From Paraspadella gotoi (Eukaryota > Chaetognatha): a stretch of 64,000 nt of DNA. Location of the stretch: the NCBI GenBank assembly GCA_051294375.1, contig CM119268.1, forward strand, positions 20,495,797 to 20,559,796. Direction: 5' to 3'. Shown here piece by piece: positions 24,501-34,560 of this stretch. Position 1 is the first letter of the stretch, and each line of letters begins with the position of its first letter. A program made the translations under genes and the position numbers. Under the pieces are notes generated by a model. The model saw only the letters and a list, made by a program, of their open reading frames with translations, made no database searches and had not been told where the DNA came from.

Positions 24501-26204
24501 TTTATTATATCTTCCCATCGTCTTAATCTTCCCATCTTCCCACCATCTTAATCTTCCCAACTTCCTACCTATCTTCCCATATTCCCCCAAAATTAAGAAA
24601 AGGCTATTTTCAAATTTGAAACATATTAAAATTAAATTAAATTATAATAAATTAAAATGATTTTTTTATAAATAAATATTTATTAGTGTAAATTTGGTCA
24701 TTGTTAAAGAGTTTACAACAATTTTATCTGAATTGGGCCCTGACCTATTTTTTTATTTTTTTTTCTGAAAGAAAAAGTATGACAAAGGAAATAAATGAAA
24801 TTTAGTCAATTTAGCCAAAAGATGATGAATTCAGCTGACGAGACCCAAATAATCGTCCATCAAGGAACCGATGGCGAAAATGTCATTGTTATTTTATTTT
24901 ATTTTATTTTATTTTATTTTATTTTATTTTATTTTTTGAAGGCTCAAATATCTGAATTTAAGGTTTTATTTAGTGACTCCAATAATTATGTTTAAAGCCT
25001 CGAATTGGTTGAATTTTATACTTGAATTTGAATATATGGTCTCTCTTTGGTAGTAGATGTTTTGATTTTATTCTCAAAATGTGAACTCTCCTCTCATAAT
25101 TTTATAATGTTATAATTTTGTCCTAGTTTATAAAAGGAGAGAACTTCTTAATTTTTGAGGAATTCCTCTGAGGCCATTAGGTATTAAATGAAATTATTAA
25201 TTTTACTTTAATGTTTTTATGTAGCTTTGAGCTGCTGTTGCGTCTAGGCTCTGCTGCTCATCTCTGTTGGATATTGAATAATTAATATTTCTTGGTATCT
25301 GGATTGAGTTAATATTAAGTCGAGATTAAGAACTGCTCAAACAATGTTCTCATCTGAAACTGAGAAAAACCCCAAGGAAAATCTTCAGTCATACTTGAAA
25401 TTTAATATTTTCATAGGGCATCTTTCACAAGGCTCTAAATTTGAGTTTTAGTGATAAAAGAATCTTAATAATGAAACTGAAACCTAAGTTATTAAACTAA
25501 AAAAAATAACGACATAACCAAACAAACGAAAAAAAATATTCGAGAAAAGATTTTGGGAAATGACACCCAAAGAGTTCTCAGTCTGAGGCGAAAAAGAGAG
25601 ATAGAGAGAGAAAAGAACAAAGGAGAGAGAGAGGAGCCCGCATGGAGTGAGGAAGAGCGACCCATCGGACAAGAGCGAGACGGGAAATGATCAGAGAGCA
25701 ACGGAGTACTGCAGGCAGTGCAAAACATACCTTAGGGTGGCGGGATCACATCTACATAACAGTATGGTTTCTTCTGCGAGAGAGATGAGTCGCCAATCAG
25801 GTGCCATAAATGGTAGCAAGGAATAGTAACGAAGATGAGTACCTGCGACGAGAGGAGCGACGGAAAAAAGTAGGAGGAAAAGAGGAGAAGAAGAGAGAGA
25901 GATGGATGAGAGATGAGAGGAGAGATGACGAGCGAGAGAGAATGAGAGAACTGAGAGGATGCAGCACGCACAGAGAAAAGAGGAGAAGAAGAAGGACTCC
26001 AGAGTATATTCCAGAGTAGAATGAATCCCAAATAAAAAGTTAAAAATATAAATTGGATAAAAGAAAAAAAAATTGGAGCAAAACGTCACTCGTTGATTTA
26101 TGGCGAATTCGTGTTTTGACTCTGAAGATATTTGAAGGAGAGGAAACTGTGACTGAAATCGAGGGACAGAGAGAGAGAGAGACAGAAAGAGAGAGAGAGA
26201 GAGA
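24501..26204. other. AT-rich DNA, no gene recognised
   Basis: Contains CTTCCCATC-type words at 24515-24580 (the same words as the minisatellite at 26.2-27.7 kb), and an (ATTTT)n run at 24891-24937. GA-rich degenerate tracts at 25590-25640 and 25840-26010 account for the Ser/Leu-rich minus frames. Confidence 0.55.
24891..24937. repeat. (ATTTT)n microsatellite
   Basis: About nine copies of a five-base unit. Confidence 0.95.
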
Positions 26205-26395
26205 GCATTCTTCCACCATCTCAATCTTCTCGCATTCTTCCCACCACCTCAAATTTACCATCTTTTCACCATCTCAAATCTTAACCATTTCCCACCATCT
26301 CAATCTTCCCATCTTCATTCTTCCCCCATCTCAATCTTCCCACTTTCCCACCACCGTCAAATTTAACATCTTTTACACTCTTCCCATCTGCCCTC
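26205..26395 (-). repeat. CTTCCCACCATCTCAAT minisatellite, inverted arm
   Basis: Noisy copies of CTTCCCA..ATCTCAAT. This is the reverse complement of the GGGAAGATTGAGATGGT array at 26885-27660. A (GA)n run (26168-26208) precedes it. Confidence 0.85.
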
Positions 26396-26522
26396 AACAA
26401 GATTGGCAATCTGGCTGGACATCGGAAAATGATGCTTCCCATAAATCGTGGGGAGGATTTTCCCTCTGAGCGAATCAGGGCCGGAAATAACCGAGGGAGG
26501 GAACCCGGATCTGGTTCCATCA
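26396..26522 (-). repeat. Left arm of ~130-bp inverted repeat
   Basis: Reverse complement of 26736-26862 with few differences (blocks GGAACCAGATCCGGGTTC, CCGGCCCTGATTCGCTC, CCCACGATTTATGG). The pair spans the 25-N gap at 26711. Confidence 0.85.
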
Positions 26523-26710
26523 CCTCTCTCTCTCTCTCTCTCTCTCTCTCACGTCTCTCTCTCTCTCTCTCTCTCTCCTCTAATTCTGGCTGTCTTCTAT
26601 TCTCTGTCACCCTCTAAATTTTCGCTTCCAAAACCTTTTTTCCGTTTTTAATCTAATCTCTTAATTCTCTCATCTCCTCTCTACTCTCTCTCTCTCTGTC
26701 TCTGTCCTCT

Positions 26711-26735
26711 NNNNNNNNNNNNNNNNNNNNNNNNN
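26711..26735. other. Assembly gap, 25 N
   Basis: Fixed-size gap at the centre of an inverted repeat. Left of it are (CT)n tracts at 26525-26555, 26560-26578 and 26685-26700. Confidence 0.95.
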
Positions 26736-26862
26736 ATGGAACCAGATCCGGGTTCCCCCCTCGGTTTATTTCCGGCCCTGATTCGCTCAGAGGGAAAATC
26801 CTCCCCACGATTTATGGAAGCATCATTTTCCGATGTCCAGCCAAGATGCCAATCTGTTGAGG
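26736..26862 (+). repeat. Right arm of ~130-bp inverted repeat
   Basis: Mirror of 26396-26522. It begins at the first base after the gap with ATGGAACCAGATCCGGG. Confidence 0.85.
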
Positions 26863-27660
26863 GAAGATGGGAAGATGGTGAAAAGATGGTAAATTTGAGG
26901 TGGTGGGAAGATGGGAAGATTGAGATGGGGGGAAGAATGGAAGATGGNNNNNNNNNNNNNNNNNNNNNNNNNNNNNNNNNNNNNNNNNNNNNNNNNNNNN
27001 NNNNNNNNNNNNNNNNNNNNNNNNNNNNNNNNNNNNNNNNNNNNNNNNNNNNNNNNNNNNNNNNNNNNNNNNNNNNNNNNNNNNNNNNNNNNNNNNNNNN
27101 NNNNNNNNNNNNNNNNNNNNNNNNNNNNNNNNNNNNNNNNNNNNNNNNNNNNNNNNNNNNNNNNNNNNNNNNNNNNNNNNNNNNNNNNNNNNNNNNNNNN
27201 NNNNGAAGATGGGAAGATTGAGATGGTGGAAAGATGGTAAATTTGAGGTGGGGGGAAGATGGGAAGATTGAGATGGTGGGAAGAATGGAAGATGGGAAGA
27301 TTGAGATGGTGGGAAGATGGGAAGATTGAGATGGTGNNNNNNNNNNNNNNNNNNNNNNNNNNNNNNNNNNNNNNNNNNNNNNNNNNNNNNNNNNNNNNNN
27401 NNNNNNNNNNNNNNNNNNNNNNNNNNNNNNNNNNNNNNNNNNNNNNNNNNNNNNNNNNNNNNNNNNNNNNNNNNNNNNNNNNNNNNNNNNNNNNNNNNNN
27501 NNNNNNNNNNNNNNNNNNNNNNNNNNNNNNNNNTGGTAGGAAGATTGGAAGATTGAAATGGTGGGAAGATGGGAAGATTGAGAGGGTGGGAAGATGGGAA
27601 GATTGAGATGGTAGGAAGATGGAAAGATTGAGATGGTGAGAAGATGGGAAGATTAGATTG
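26863..27660 (+). repeat. GGGAAGATTGAGATGGT minisatellite with two gaps
   Basis: Tandem units alternate GGGAAGAT and GGGAAGATTGAGATGGT. Ns at 26948-27204 and 27337-27533 lie inside the array. All frames across it are repeat or gap translations. Confidence 0.92.
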
Positions 27661-27715
27661 AGAAGCGATAAAGCGATTGATTTAGAAATAAATATTGTAC
27701 TGAGCATGAGCCCGT

Positions 27716-27778
27716 TTAAGCAGGATAGCTTATTTATTGAATGAATGTATTATTTTTATATTGATTGTACCAATGTCA
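27716..27778 (+). repeat. Dispersed ~60-bp module, copy c
   Basis: Direct copy of the 23828 module, preceded by GAGCATGAGCCCGTTT as in copy b. A partial further copy (ATATTGGTTGCACCAATTTC) is at 27909-27935. Confidence 0.75.
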
Positions 27779-27944
27779 GAGAAACGAAAAAAAAGTTTAA
27801 ATAAGATACTGATTTAAAATGAGGTCAAAGGGGCACCCGGATTTGAAACAGGGACTATAACCCCAAAACACGGGAAGAAACTGGACTGTACGAAGTCATT
27901 GATTATTATATTGGTTGCACCAATTTCATACAAGGTGTTCTTGA

Positions 27945-28560
27945 GGCGATGGAAGTGATGAAAATGATTGGAGACATGAAAGTGATGGAAGTCAAGGAAG
28001 TAATGGAAGTGATGGAAGTGATAAAAGTAGTGGAAGTGATGAAAATAATTTAAGACATGGAAGTGATGGAAGTCAAGAAAGTAATGGAAGTGGTGGAAGT
28101 GATAAAAGTAATAGAAGTGATGAAAATTATTGGAGACATGGAAGTGATGGAAGTCAAGGAAGTAATGGAAGTGATGGAAGTGATAAAAGTAATGGAAGTG
28201 ATGAAAATGAATGAAGACATGAAAGTGATGGAAGTCAAGGAAGTAATGGAAGTGATGGAAGTGATAAAATTATAAAAGTAATGGAAGTGATGAAAATGAT
28301 TGAAGACATGGAAGTGATGGAAGTCAAGGAAGTAATGGAAGTGATGGAAGTGATAAAAGTAATGGAAGTGATGAAAATGATTGAAGACATTGAAGTGATG
28401 GAAGTCAAGGAAGTAATGGAAGTGATGGAAGTGATAAAGTGAAAAAAGTGATGGAAGTGATGAAAATGATTGAAGACATGGAAGTGATGGAAGTCAAGGA
28501 AGTAATGGAAGTGATGGAAGTGATAAAAGTGAAAAAAGTGATGGAAGTGATAAAAATGCT
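27945..28560 (+). repeat. 81-bp higher-order repeat built from 9-mers
   Basis: The basic unit is a 9-mer (GAAGTGATG and variants GAAGTCAAG, GAAGTAATG, AAAATGATT, GAAGACATG). Nine variant 9-mers in fixed order make an 81-base unit, repeated about 7.5 times. Plus-strand frames read (MEV)n and minus frames (ITS)n, purely because 9 is a multiple of three. Confidence 0.93.
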
Positions 28561-28875
28561 GAAGTGATATCTCGATCGTTTGGATCTCAAGGAAATTCTC
28601 ACGTGAAAAATATGTTGTTGAAGAGGAAGATGAAGAGGAGGAAGAGGAGGAAGAGGAATAAGAGAAAGAAAGAGTAGGAAGTATAAGGAGGAAAGGAAAA
28701 GATTTAGAGGAGGGGAAAAAGAAAAGAGACTGGGGAAGAAGAGAAATTTATGGAACGGTTTTTGGAAGACCTGAGAGCAGAAAAAAAATGCGGCAGTCGA
28801 TGAGATGGACGAGTATAGAAAGCGAAAAACGGACGGACAGACAGATACATTGATAAGATAGCGAGGGCGGGAAAG

Positions 28876-28877
<2 letters not shown>

Positions 28878-28924
<47 letters not shown>

Positions 28925-28936
28925 GAGAGAGAGAGA
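28878..28936. repeat. (AG)n microsatellite
   Basis: AG dinucleotide run with a short GGGGG interruption near its end. Confidence 0.93.
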
Positions 28937-29136
28937 TTTTGCTGATGTGGCGCGTTCTTTTCGCTTATTACTTCTGCCTCAGGCGAATCCATCAAATTCT
29001 TATTTTTTTTTCTTTGTTGTTTCTCTTGATTTTTTTTTCTTTCTTTTTTTTCGCTCAAAATTTAATATCGTAAATTTTCTTTCTTCCCCGAAAAAAAGGG
29101 AATCGGATGAGACACGTTGAAGGAAATCTTCGGCGC

Positions 29137-29175
29137 GTTGCTAAGGAAACTAAGGCGTCGCTAGGGAAACAAAAT
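29137..29175 (+). promoter_or_regulatory. Two RFX X-box-like words
   Basis: GTTGCTAAGGAAAC and GTCGCTAGGGAAAC in tandem. Two similar words occur at 31156-31222 on the other side of the hAT-like insertion. They resemble the RFX X-box (GTNRCC, 0-3 bases, RGYAAC) but imperfectly. They may equally be part of a tandem repeat. Confidence 0.25.
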
Positions 29176-29292
29176 AAAAAGGAGAGTGTGCGCTCTTTTC
29201 CGCGTGTTCCCTATTTCTGTTGGTATCCTTGAATTTAATTTTAATTCTAATATTTAACTTCAACACAATTTAAACCTATAAGTTAATCTCTT

Positions 29293-29300
29293 ACCCAGAT
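29293..29300. other. 8-bp target-site duplication (left)
   Basis: ACCCAGAT, repeated exactly at 30998-31005 right after the other end of the element. Confidence 0.75.
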
Positions 29301-29307
29301 TAGAGTT

Positions 29308-29385
29308 TCGTTAACCGTTAATTTTTCAGGAAATTTGCTTAACCGTTAATACTAACATTTTTAACGGTTAACCGTTAAAATCGTT
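29308..29385. repeat. Left subterminal AACCGTTAA repeats
   Basis: Four to five copies in both orientations, including the 14-base palindrome AACGGTTAACCGTT. Confidence 0.8.
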
Positions 29386-30151
29386 TAATTTTATAATTTA
29401 ACTTTAAATTTAAAATACTAATATTTAAAACAAACTAAAGTATTTAAAGGTTTTTCTCTTTAACTCTGGCTCCTGAAAATAGTAAAAGAAAAATTGGTTT
29501 GAGCAAACTATCTTTAAATTACCCATGATAATTGAGCTTATCAGCTTATCAAATAATACATCATAATAAAACTTGCTTACAAGTTTTTTCTTTTGCCTTA
29601 AGTATAATAAAAATATAAAAAAGTAAAAGAAAGAAAAAGCATAATGTAATTCTAATTTTATATTATGTTTTCTCTTTCTCTATTTTTCTTTCTCTTTTTC
29701 TTTCTCTATTTCTCTTCCTCATTATTTTTCTAGTTTATTGAATGAATGGTTTATTGATTGAGCTATTGATCAAAATATTTATTGGTTAATAATTTTTTTT
29801 TTCGTTTTATTAAAAAGTATATCATCATTGAAGGATATTTTTAGTTAGCCTTAATGTCTTTTTAAGGATTCCTTCCTTCTATTATTAATTTTTAAATTTT
29901 TTATAATATTTTTTTTATTAATTTTTTTTCATTCATTTGGTTTTATTTCATTTGCTTCTTTGTTCTTTCTAAAGAGAGAAAAAGAAGAATTATTTATTTT
30001 TTTAATAACAAAATAAAATAAAAAGTTTTTCATGTAAAAATTTAATTTGTAAGAAAATGTATGTATTTGCATATATATTATATTTCAAAATATTCTTTGA
30101 TGTAAATGCATTGTGTTATTTAATCCTTTCTTTCGTTGTGATTAGAGATTG

Positions 30152-30218
30152 GAGACAAAGTTTGAAATAATTGGCAATAACGATTTATTTTCAAGATGAA
30201 AAAGTTACATGTTTCGGC
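30152..30218 (-). repeat. Left arm of inverted repeat with GCCGAAACATGTA
   Basis: Near-perfect reverse complement of 30462-30530. Read on minus: GCCGAAACATGTAAC, CTTTTTCATCTTG, AAAATAAATCGTTATTGCC, AATTATTTCAAA. It keeps the 3' half of the hammerhead-like motif but lacks CTGANGA. Confidence 0.85.
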
Positions 30219-30319
30219 GTCCAATGTGTGTGTAGAAGAAGGGGAGAGAGAGAGAAATAAGAGAGAGAAGAGAGAGAGAGAAGAGAGAGAAGAAACAGAG
30301 AAACTTTGCCCTCTCTCTT

Positions 30320-30324
<5 letters not shown>

Positions 30325-30395
<71 letters not shown>
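30325..30395. repeat. (CT)n microsatellite
   Basis: Pure CT run between the two inverted arms. GAGA-rich sequence at 30241-30300 is its degenerate complement, so this loop could itself fold. Confidence 0.95.
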
Positions 30396-30399
<4 letters not shown>

Positions 30400-30439
30400 C
30401 TCCTCTCTCTCCCCTTCTTCTACACAAAAACTAAATTGA

Positions 30440-30476
30440 CGCTGAAGAAGGCTTGTAAAAAAGCCGAAACATGTAC
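30440..30476 (+). ncRNA. Hammerhead-ribozyme-like motif
   Basis: CTGAAGA (30442-30448, fits C-U-G-A-N-G-A), then a hairpin GGCTT...AAGCC, then GAAAC and ATGTA. Stem III would be the two base pairs AC/GT closing on AT, with cleavage after A. One unpaired A separates the core from stem II. Stem I pairing is weak. Hammerhead motifs with a tiny stem III are known from Penelope-like retroelement termini. Activity is inferred only. Confidence 0.5.
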
Positions 30477-30530
30477 TTTTTTCATCTTGAAAATAAATCG
30501 TTATTGCCAATTATTTCAAAACTTTTCTCT
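30462..30530 (+). repeat. Right arm of inverted repeat
   Basis: Pairs with 30152-30218 over about 66 bases. It starts inside the hammerhead-like motif and ends in ATTGCCAATTATTTCAAA, a module with relatives at 35070 and 39790-39890. Confidence 0.85.
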
Positions 30531-30899
30531 AAGATGTAAATGCATAAAATTAGTTGAAAAACGAAAAAAAAATGGCAGAAAGTAAAAAAATACTGGAAGG
30601 GCAGAAAAAAAGGAGAGAAAAGAAAGGGGGGGAAAGAAAGAGGGGAAAAGAGAGAAAAAAAAGAAAGGAACATAAGGGTATAGAGTTAGGGGGAAAAAGA
30701 ATAAGAGAGATTAGGATAGAAAAAAGATTGGGGTTGATAATAAAAAAGGAAAAAAAACATTGAAAAAATGGAGAAAAGAGAGAGGGGGGAAATATGGTTA
30801 GAAAGGGAGAGGAGAATAAGAGAGGACGGGAAAAAAATAGTTTTCTTTTAAAAAATCAAAGATTTCTTAACAAATAATAAAAAAAATCGTATTTGAAAA

Positions 30900-30990
30900 T
30901 TAACCGAATTTAACCGTTAAAAAATATATTAACGGTTAAGTTAAAATTATAATTAACCGTTAATAACCGTTAACTTTTAACGGTTATCGG
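30900..30990. repeat. Right subterminal AACCGTTAA repeats
   Basis: Five or more AACCGTTAA/TTAACGGTT words in both orientations, mirroring the left end of the hAT-like element. Confidence 0.8.
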
Positions 30991-30997
30991 AACACTA

Positions 30998-31005
30998 ACC
31001 CAGAT
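30998..31005. other. 8-bp target-site duplication (right)
   Basis: ACCCAGAT, identical to 29293-29300. Confidence 0.75.
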
Positions 31006-32462
31006 CACAAAGGTAAACTTAAACCCTAAATTTTATTCATTATCCCCAATTTGTAACCTTTAACCTTTAACCCTAAAACCTAATCCCTAACTCTAATCCC
31101 TTAATCTTTAACCTAATTCCGAATCTGGGAAAATAAGGCTGAAGAGGCGAGGCGCCTTTGCTAGGGAATCAAAAAAGGGAAATGGGATTAAAGGACATAA
31201 GAAGTGGCGTTGCTAGGGAAATAAAATGATAAATAAGTCGTCGTTAGGAGAATATTTCAACAAACAGATTCCTTTGAAAATCAAAAATAAATCAGGAGTT
31301 GAAGAAAAATTGCAACGAGTGCAAGAGTGAGAGACAAATAATAGTGAAACGAAAATATCTGTCACAAGTTGGAAAATTGGATAAAAAAAATGTAAAAAAT
31401 AAATATTTAGTATTCTGGAAGAAATCAACAGAAAAATTTGCTGATGAGAAAAAATGACTCTAAGAATGATGATTCCAATTCCTCATAAAAAGTTGATATA
31501 AGATTAAGAACATATTAGTCTTAATCAAAAATTCTTTCATTAAGTTAGCCTAAAATTAAAAAAAAATATATATATATATGAAATTGGTACAACCAATATA
31601 TATTATACTGAAATTTTATTTTAGCAGTTAATTTTGGCAGTTTTTTAATGAAATAATTTTTCTGAAAAGAGTTATATTTTCTTCTACCAACTTTTCCTGA
31701 GAAATTCTAATCTGATATAAAAATTAAGAAAAATTTGACATTTTATACGTCGAGTACTATGCGCGACTGGGGCTAACACGAAAATTGAAAACGAAATTTT
31801 TGATATTTAAAAATGTTTATGAATTTTGATTCTACTTAATTTAAAATTTTTTGCTCTGCTTTACCCTTCCAGCCCCCGACATCCACTCAGGTCGTTGAGT
31901 GATGAGCGAAATCTCTTTTGGTTCCCGATACAAAAGCGATGATGAGCGAAGGAGGCGAATGAGGGGGCGTTTGGGGGTGGAGAGGGGGAAGAGGAGGAGT
32001 GAGTAATGGGAAACAAAAAGGTTAGATTGAATTCCTTCTTCAAAAACCTGACTAATTTCCTTTTTTGGCCTTATTTTCCCAAAACGCCCCTGTTTATCTT
32101 TTATCGGGAATTAGATTTGTCTCAGTTAAAAGTAAATTCTTGGGATAAACGAACAAAAATTGGGCACTCTGGGAAAAGAGAGCCAAACATGCGAGGTAAG
32201 TTGGGTAGGTAGGTATATTTGAGTCGTTGAGTATGTTTACACAAGCGGGGAATCGGGCGATTGCAGGAGAGGGTGAGTTATTGCGGTCGACCGCTGGAGA
32301 AAAGGGTGAGCGTCGAGGGTGGGACTCGGTGGGTAAGTGCTTAGCAAGGGTGGGTGCTGCGGTTGCCTCGGGTCAACCGGATGCCATCACTAACGTCGCC
32401 GATGCAAAGGCGCGGGAATCTCGCAGGTGCAGAAAAGATTTTTTTCTTCTTTTTCTCTGATG
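31006..32462. other. No gene recognised
   Basis: 31015-31115 has loose CCCTAA/CCTAATCCC words as in the telomere-like array at 19 kb. Two GTTGCTAGGGAAA-like words lie at 31156-31222, and AT-rich DNA follows to 31860. 32170-32440 is GC-richer with GGTAAGT-like splice-donor words (32194, 32332) and a 77-codon plus frame (32227-32460) that I do not recognise. An exon there is possible but unsupported. Confidence 0.45.
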
Positions 32463-32529
32463 TCGTCGTCGTCGTCGTCGTCGTCGTTATCTTTTCGTCT
32501 TATTTGTGGTTGTTCTAGACGTAGTAATG

Positions 32530-32605
<76 letters not shown>
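32463..32605. repeat. (GTC)n and (CCG)n triplet tracts
   Basis: (GTC)n at 32462-32487 and an uninterrupted (CCG)n at 32531-32605, 25 triplets. The Ala and Arg runs in all frames come from these. Confidence 0.97.
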
Positions 32606-32606
<1 letters not shown>

Positions 32607-32879
32607 CGTTCCTCGTTTTCTTCGTCGGTCTGAAATTCCCGCGGGAAAAATGCCAAAAAACGAAATTTTTGGTAGTAAAGAGGCCAAAAGGCTGAAAATG
32701 GCAGAGAATGAGGTTGAAAAGGCTGAAAATGGAACATCAAAGGGCGAAATGTCAAGGAATTAAAAGATCCGAGGCTAAAACTCCAAAATCCGATTCCATT
32801 CAAGACTCGACATAAAATTAGGGTCAAACTTTTTTCTTTGAAAGAAAAAAAAAGAAAAAAATATAAGGACATTAGGGTT
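32606..32879. other. No gene recognised
   Basis: A-rich DNA with AGGCTGAAAATGG words (32683-32735 holds two to three imperfect 30-base repeats). Confidence 0.5.
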
Positions 32880-33350
32880 TAGGAAGAAAAAGAAGAAAAA
32901 AGAGGAAAAAAATGAAAAAGAGGAAAAAAAGGAAAAAAAGGAAAAAGGGGAAAAAGAGGAAAAGGAGAAAAAAGAGGAAGAAGAGAAAAAAGAGGGAAAA
33001 GGTGAAAAAGAGGAAAAAGAGGAAAAGGGGGAAAAAGAGGTAAAAGAGGAAAAAGAAAAAAAAGAGGAAAAAGGTGAAAAAGAGAAAAAAGAGGAAAAAG
33101 AGGAAAAAGAGGAAAAGGAGAAAAAAGAGGAAAAAGGGGGAAAAGAGGAAAAAGGGGGAAAAGAGGAAAAAGAGGAAGAAAAGGAAAAAGAGGAAAGAGA
33201 GGAAAAATAGGAAAAAGAATAAAAAGGGGAAAAAGAAAAAAAAAAGAAAAGAGAGGAAAAAGAGTAAAAAGGGGAAAAAGAGGAAAAAGAGGAGAAAGAG
33301 GAAAAGGAGGAAAAGGAGAAAAAAGAGGAAAAGATAGAGGAGATAGAAGA
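32880..33350 (+). repeat. ~470-bp polypurine tract (GAGGAAAAA)n
   Basis: Almost pure A/G on plus, with a 9-10 base unit GAGGAAAAA/GGGGAAAAA and very few pyrimidines. The (FPL)n minus-strand frame of 161 codons and the Lys/Arg plus frame are repeat translations. It can form triplex (H-DNA). Confidence 0.93.
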
Positions 33351-34080
33351 GACTTTCTTATCAAATGTATTTCTGGGTGTTCACGTGACCCTATATTATC
33401 ATTATACTGTGGGGTTCGATCACCACCTCACTGCCTTACGTAAGATATATTACAATTGTGATAATTATTATAACATGATAGTATAATCATTTATAGTTTT
33501 ACTAGGTAACACTAGTAGTAGTTGTACAGATTTCATGGTTATCACTTTTATTTCCTTGCCTTCTTACAAAGAACTTCTTCTACATTGTTAAACGATTATT
33601 ATCCCAGTATTAATGTATTCCATTGTTAATGTTACTAATTAATATAATTACTGTTATTACTTTTGCTTGTTGAGTCATATAGATATTCCATATAATCGAA
33701 TATCTATATGCTTTGATTATTTTATTAAGGTAATGATTTTAAGCTGAACAAAATAAGAACTTTGTTCAGGACAATTTTACAGAACAGAAAAACTGTTCAG
33801 ATAAACTCTTTGATTCCAACGCCGCCTAGAGGTCTCATCAGCGCCGTGGAAAAGAGGTGGCGACGTTGACCGTGAATTCGCCACAATACTAAATATGAAA
33901 TTAATTGATAACGTTTTAACCGAGTTATAAATGTAAATTATAGAGACCGACAAACAAACGGACGGCGCAACTAAAAATCAGATCAAAATATTCGTCCAAG
34001 AAAATTTCATTTGACGAAATGAAGAAAATGCACTTGAAGGGAAAGTCGAGACTCTATGTACTCTAAGAATAATAAAAGGT
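33351..34080. other. No gene; one perfect hairpin
   Basis: Unique AT-rich DNA. The hairpin at 33676-33710 is listed separately. Confidence 0.55.
33676..33710. repeat. Perfect 13-bp hairpin
   Basis: CATATAGATATTC, a nine-base loop, then GAATATCTATATG. AT-rich, with no terminator context (eukaryotic DNA). Confidence 0.9.
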
Positions 34081-34084
34081 ATAA

Positions 34085-34217
34085 TGATTAATGATCATTA
34101 ATTATCATTAATTATCATTAATTATCATTAATTATCATTAATGGTCTTTAATAATTATAATTACTGAGGAAGGAGGAAGGAGAACGGAGACGTCGATAAC
34201 AACGACGAAAATGATTT

Positions 34218-34250
<33 letters not shown>

Positions 34251-34251
34251 A
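34085..34251. repeat. (ATCATTAATT)n and (GAC)n tracts
   Basis: About five 10-base units at 34089-34142 and (GAC)n at 34217-34251. Confidence 0.92.
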
Positions 34252-34335
34252 CTGACGACAAAACATCACGGAATCTTTCGATACGAGGGACCAACCTCTT
34301 TCCTCACGTACGCACACCCGTGACTCGTCCGAGAT

Positions 34336-34389
<54 letters not shown>

Positions 34390-34390
34390 C

Positions 34391-34434
<44 letters not shown>

Positions 34435-34494
34435 CCATCCCTTTCTTCCAAAAAAGGTCGAGAGGGGTTAAAAGCCAACGAGTTATGAGAAATT

Positions 34495-34555
<61 letters not shown>

Positions 34556-34560
34556 GAGAG

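Larger units (their letters stand above)
28561..29300. other. No gene; (AG)n and X-box-like words
   Basis: GA-rich purine patches at 28610-28745 and a pure (AG)n at 28878-28921. Then come two GTTGCTAAGGAAAC-like words at 29137-29172 and AT-rich DNA up to the transposon edge at 29301. Confidence 0.6.
29301..30997. mobile_element. Non-autonomous hAT-like DNA transposon
   Basis: 1,697 bp flanked by an exact 8-bp duplication, ACCCAGAT, the target length of hAT elements. Left end TAGAGTTTCGTTAACCG; right end, reverse complemented, TAGTGTTCCGATAACCG: 18 of the first 22 bases agree, and TAGNGTTYCG fits the CAGNG/TAGNG start of hAT termini. Both ends carry clustered AACCGTTAA words in both orientations (29308-29385, 30900-30985), like hAT subterminal transposase-binding repeats. 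Inside there is no transposase, only AT-rich DNA, an inverted repeat around a (CT)n tract and a hammerhead-like motif. It would need a transposase from elsewhere. Confidence 0.75.

Noticed and set aside
26823-27707. 294-codon minus frame
   Set aside because: Mostly Ns and minisatellite; no protein content.
27816-27880. CACCCGGATTTGAAACAGGGA resembling an inverted tRNA T-arm
   Set aside because: The stem has mismatches and no A-box is found at the right distance on the minus strand.
31440-31475. GCTGATGAGAAAAAATGACTC as a hammerhead core
   Set aside because: No stem II and no GAAAC box.
32390-32872. Arg/Asp-run frame of 160 codons and the Ala-run frame
   Set aside because: Products of (GTC)n and (CCG)n triplets.
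32879-33364. Phe-Pro-Leu repeat frame of 161 codons
   Set aside because: Translation of the polypurine tract; the opposite strand gives Lys/Arg/Glu repeats.
33830-33850. CTGATGAGACC on the minus strand as a further hammerhead
   Set aside because: No GAAAC box follows at any sensible distance.
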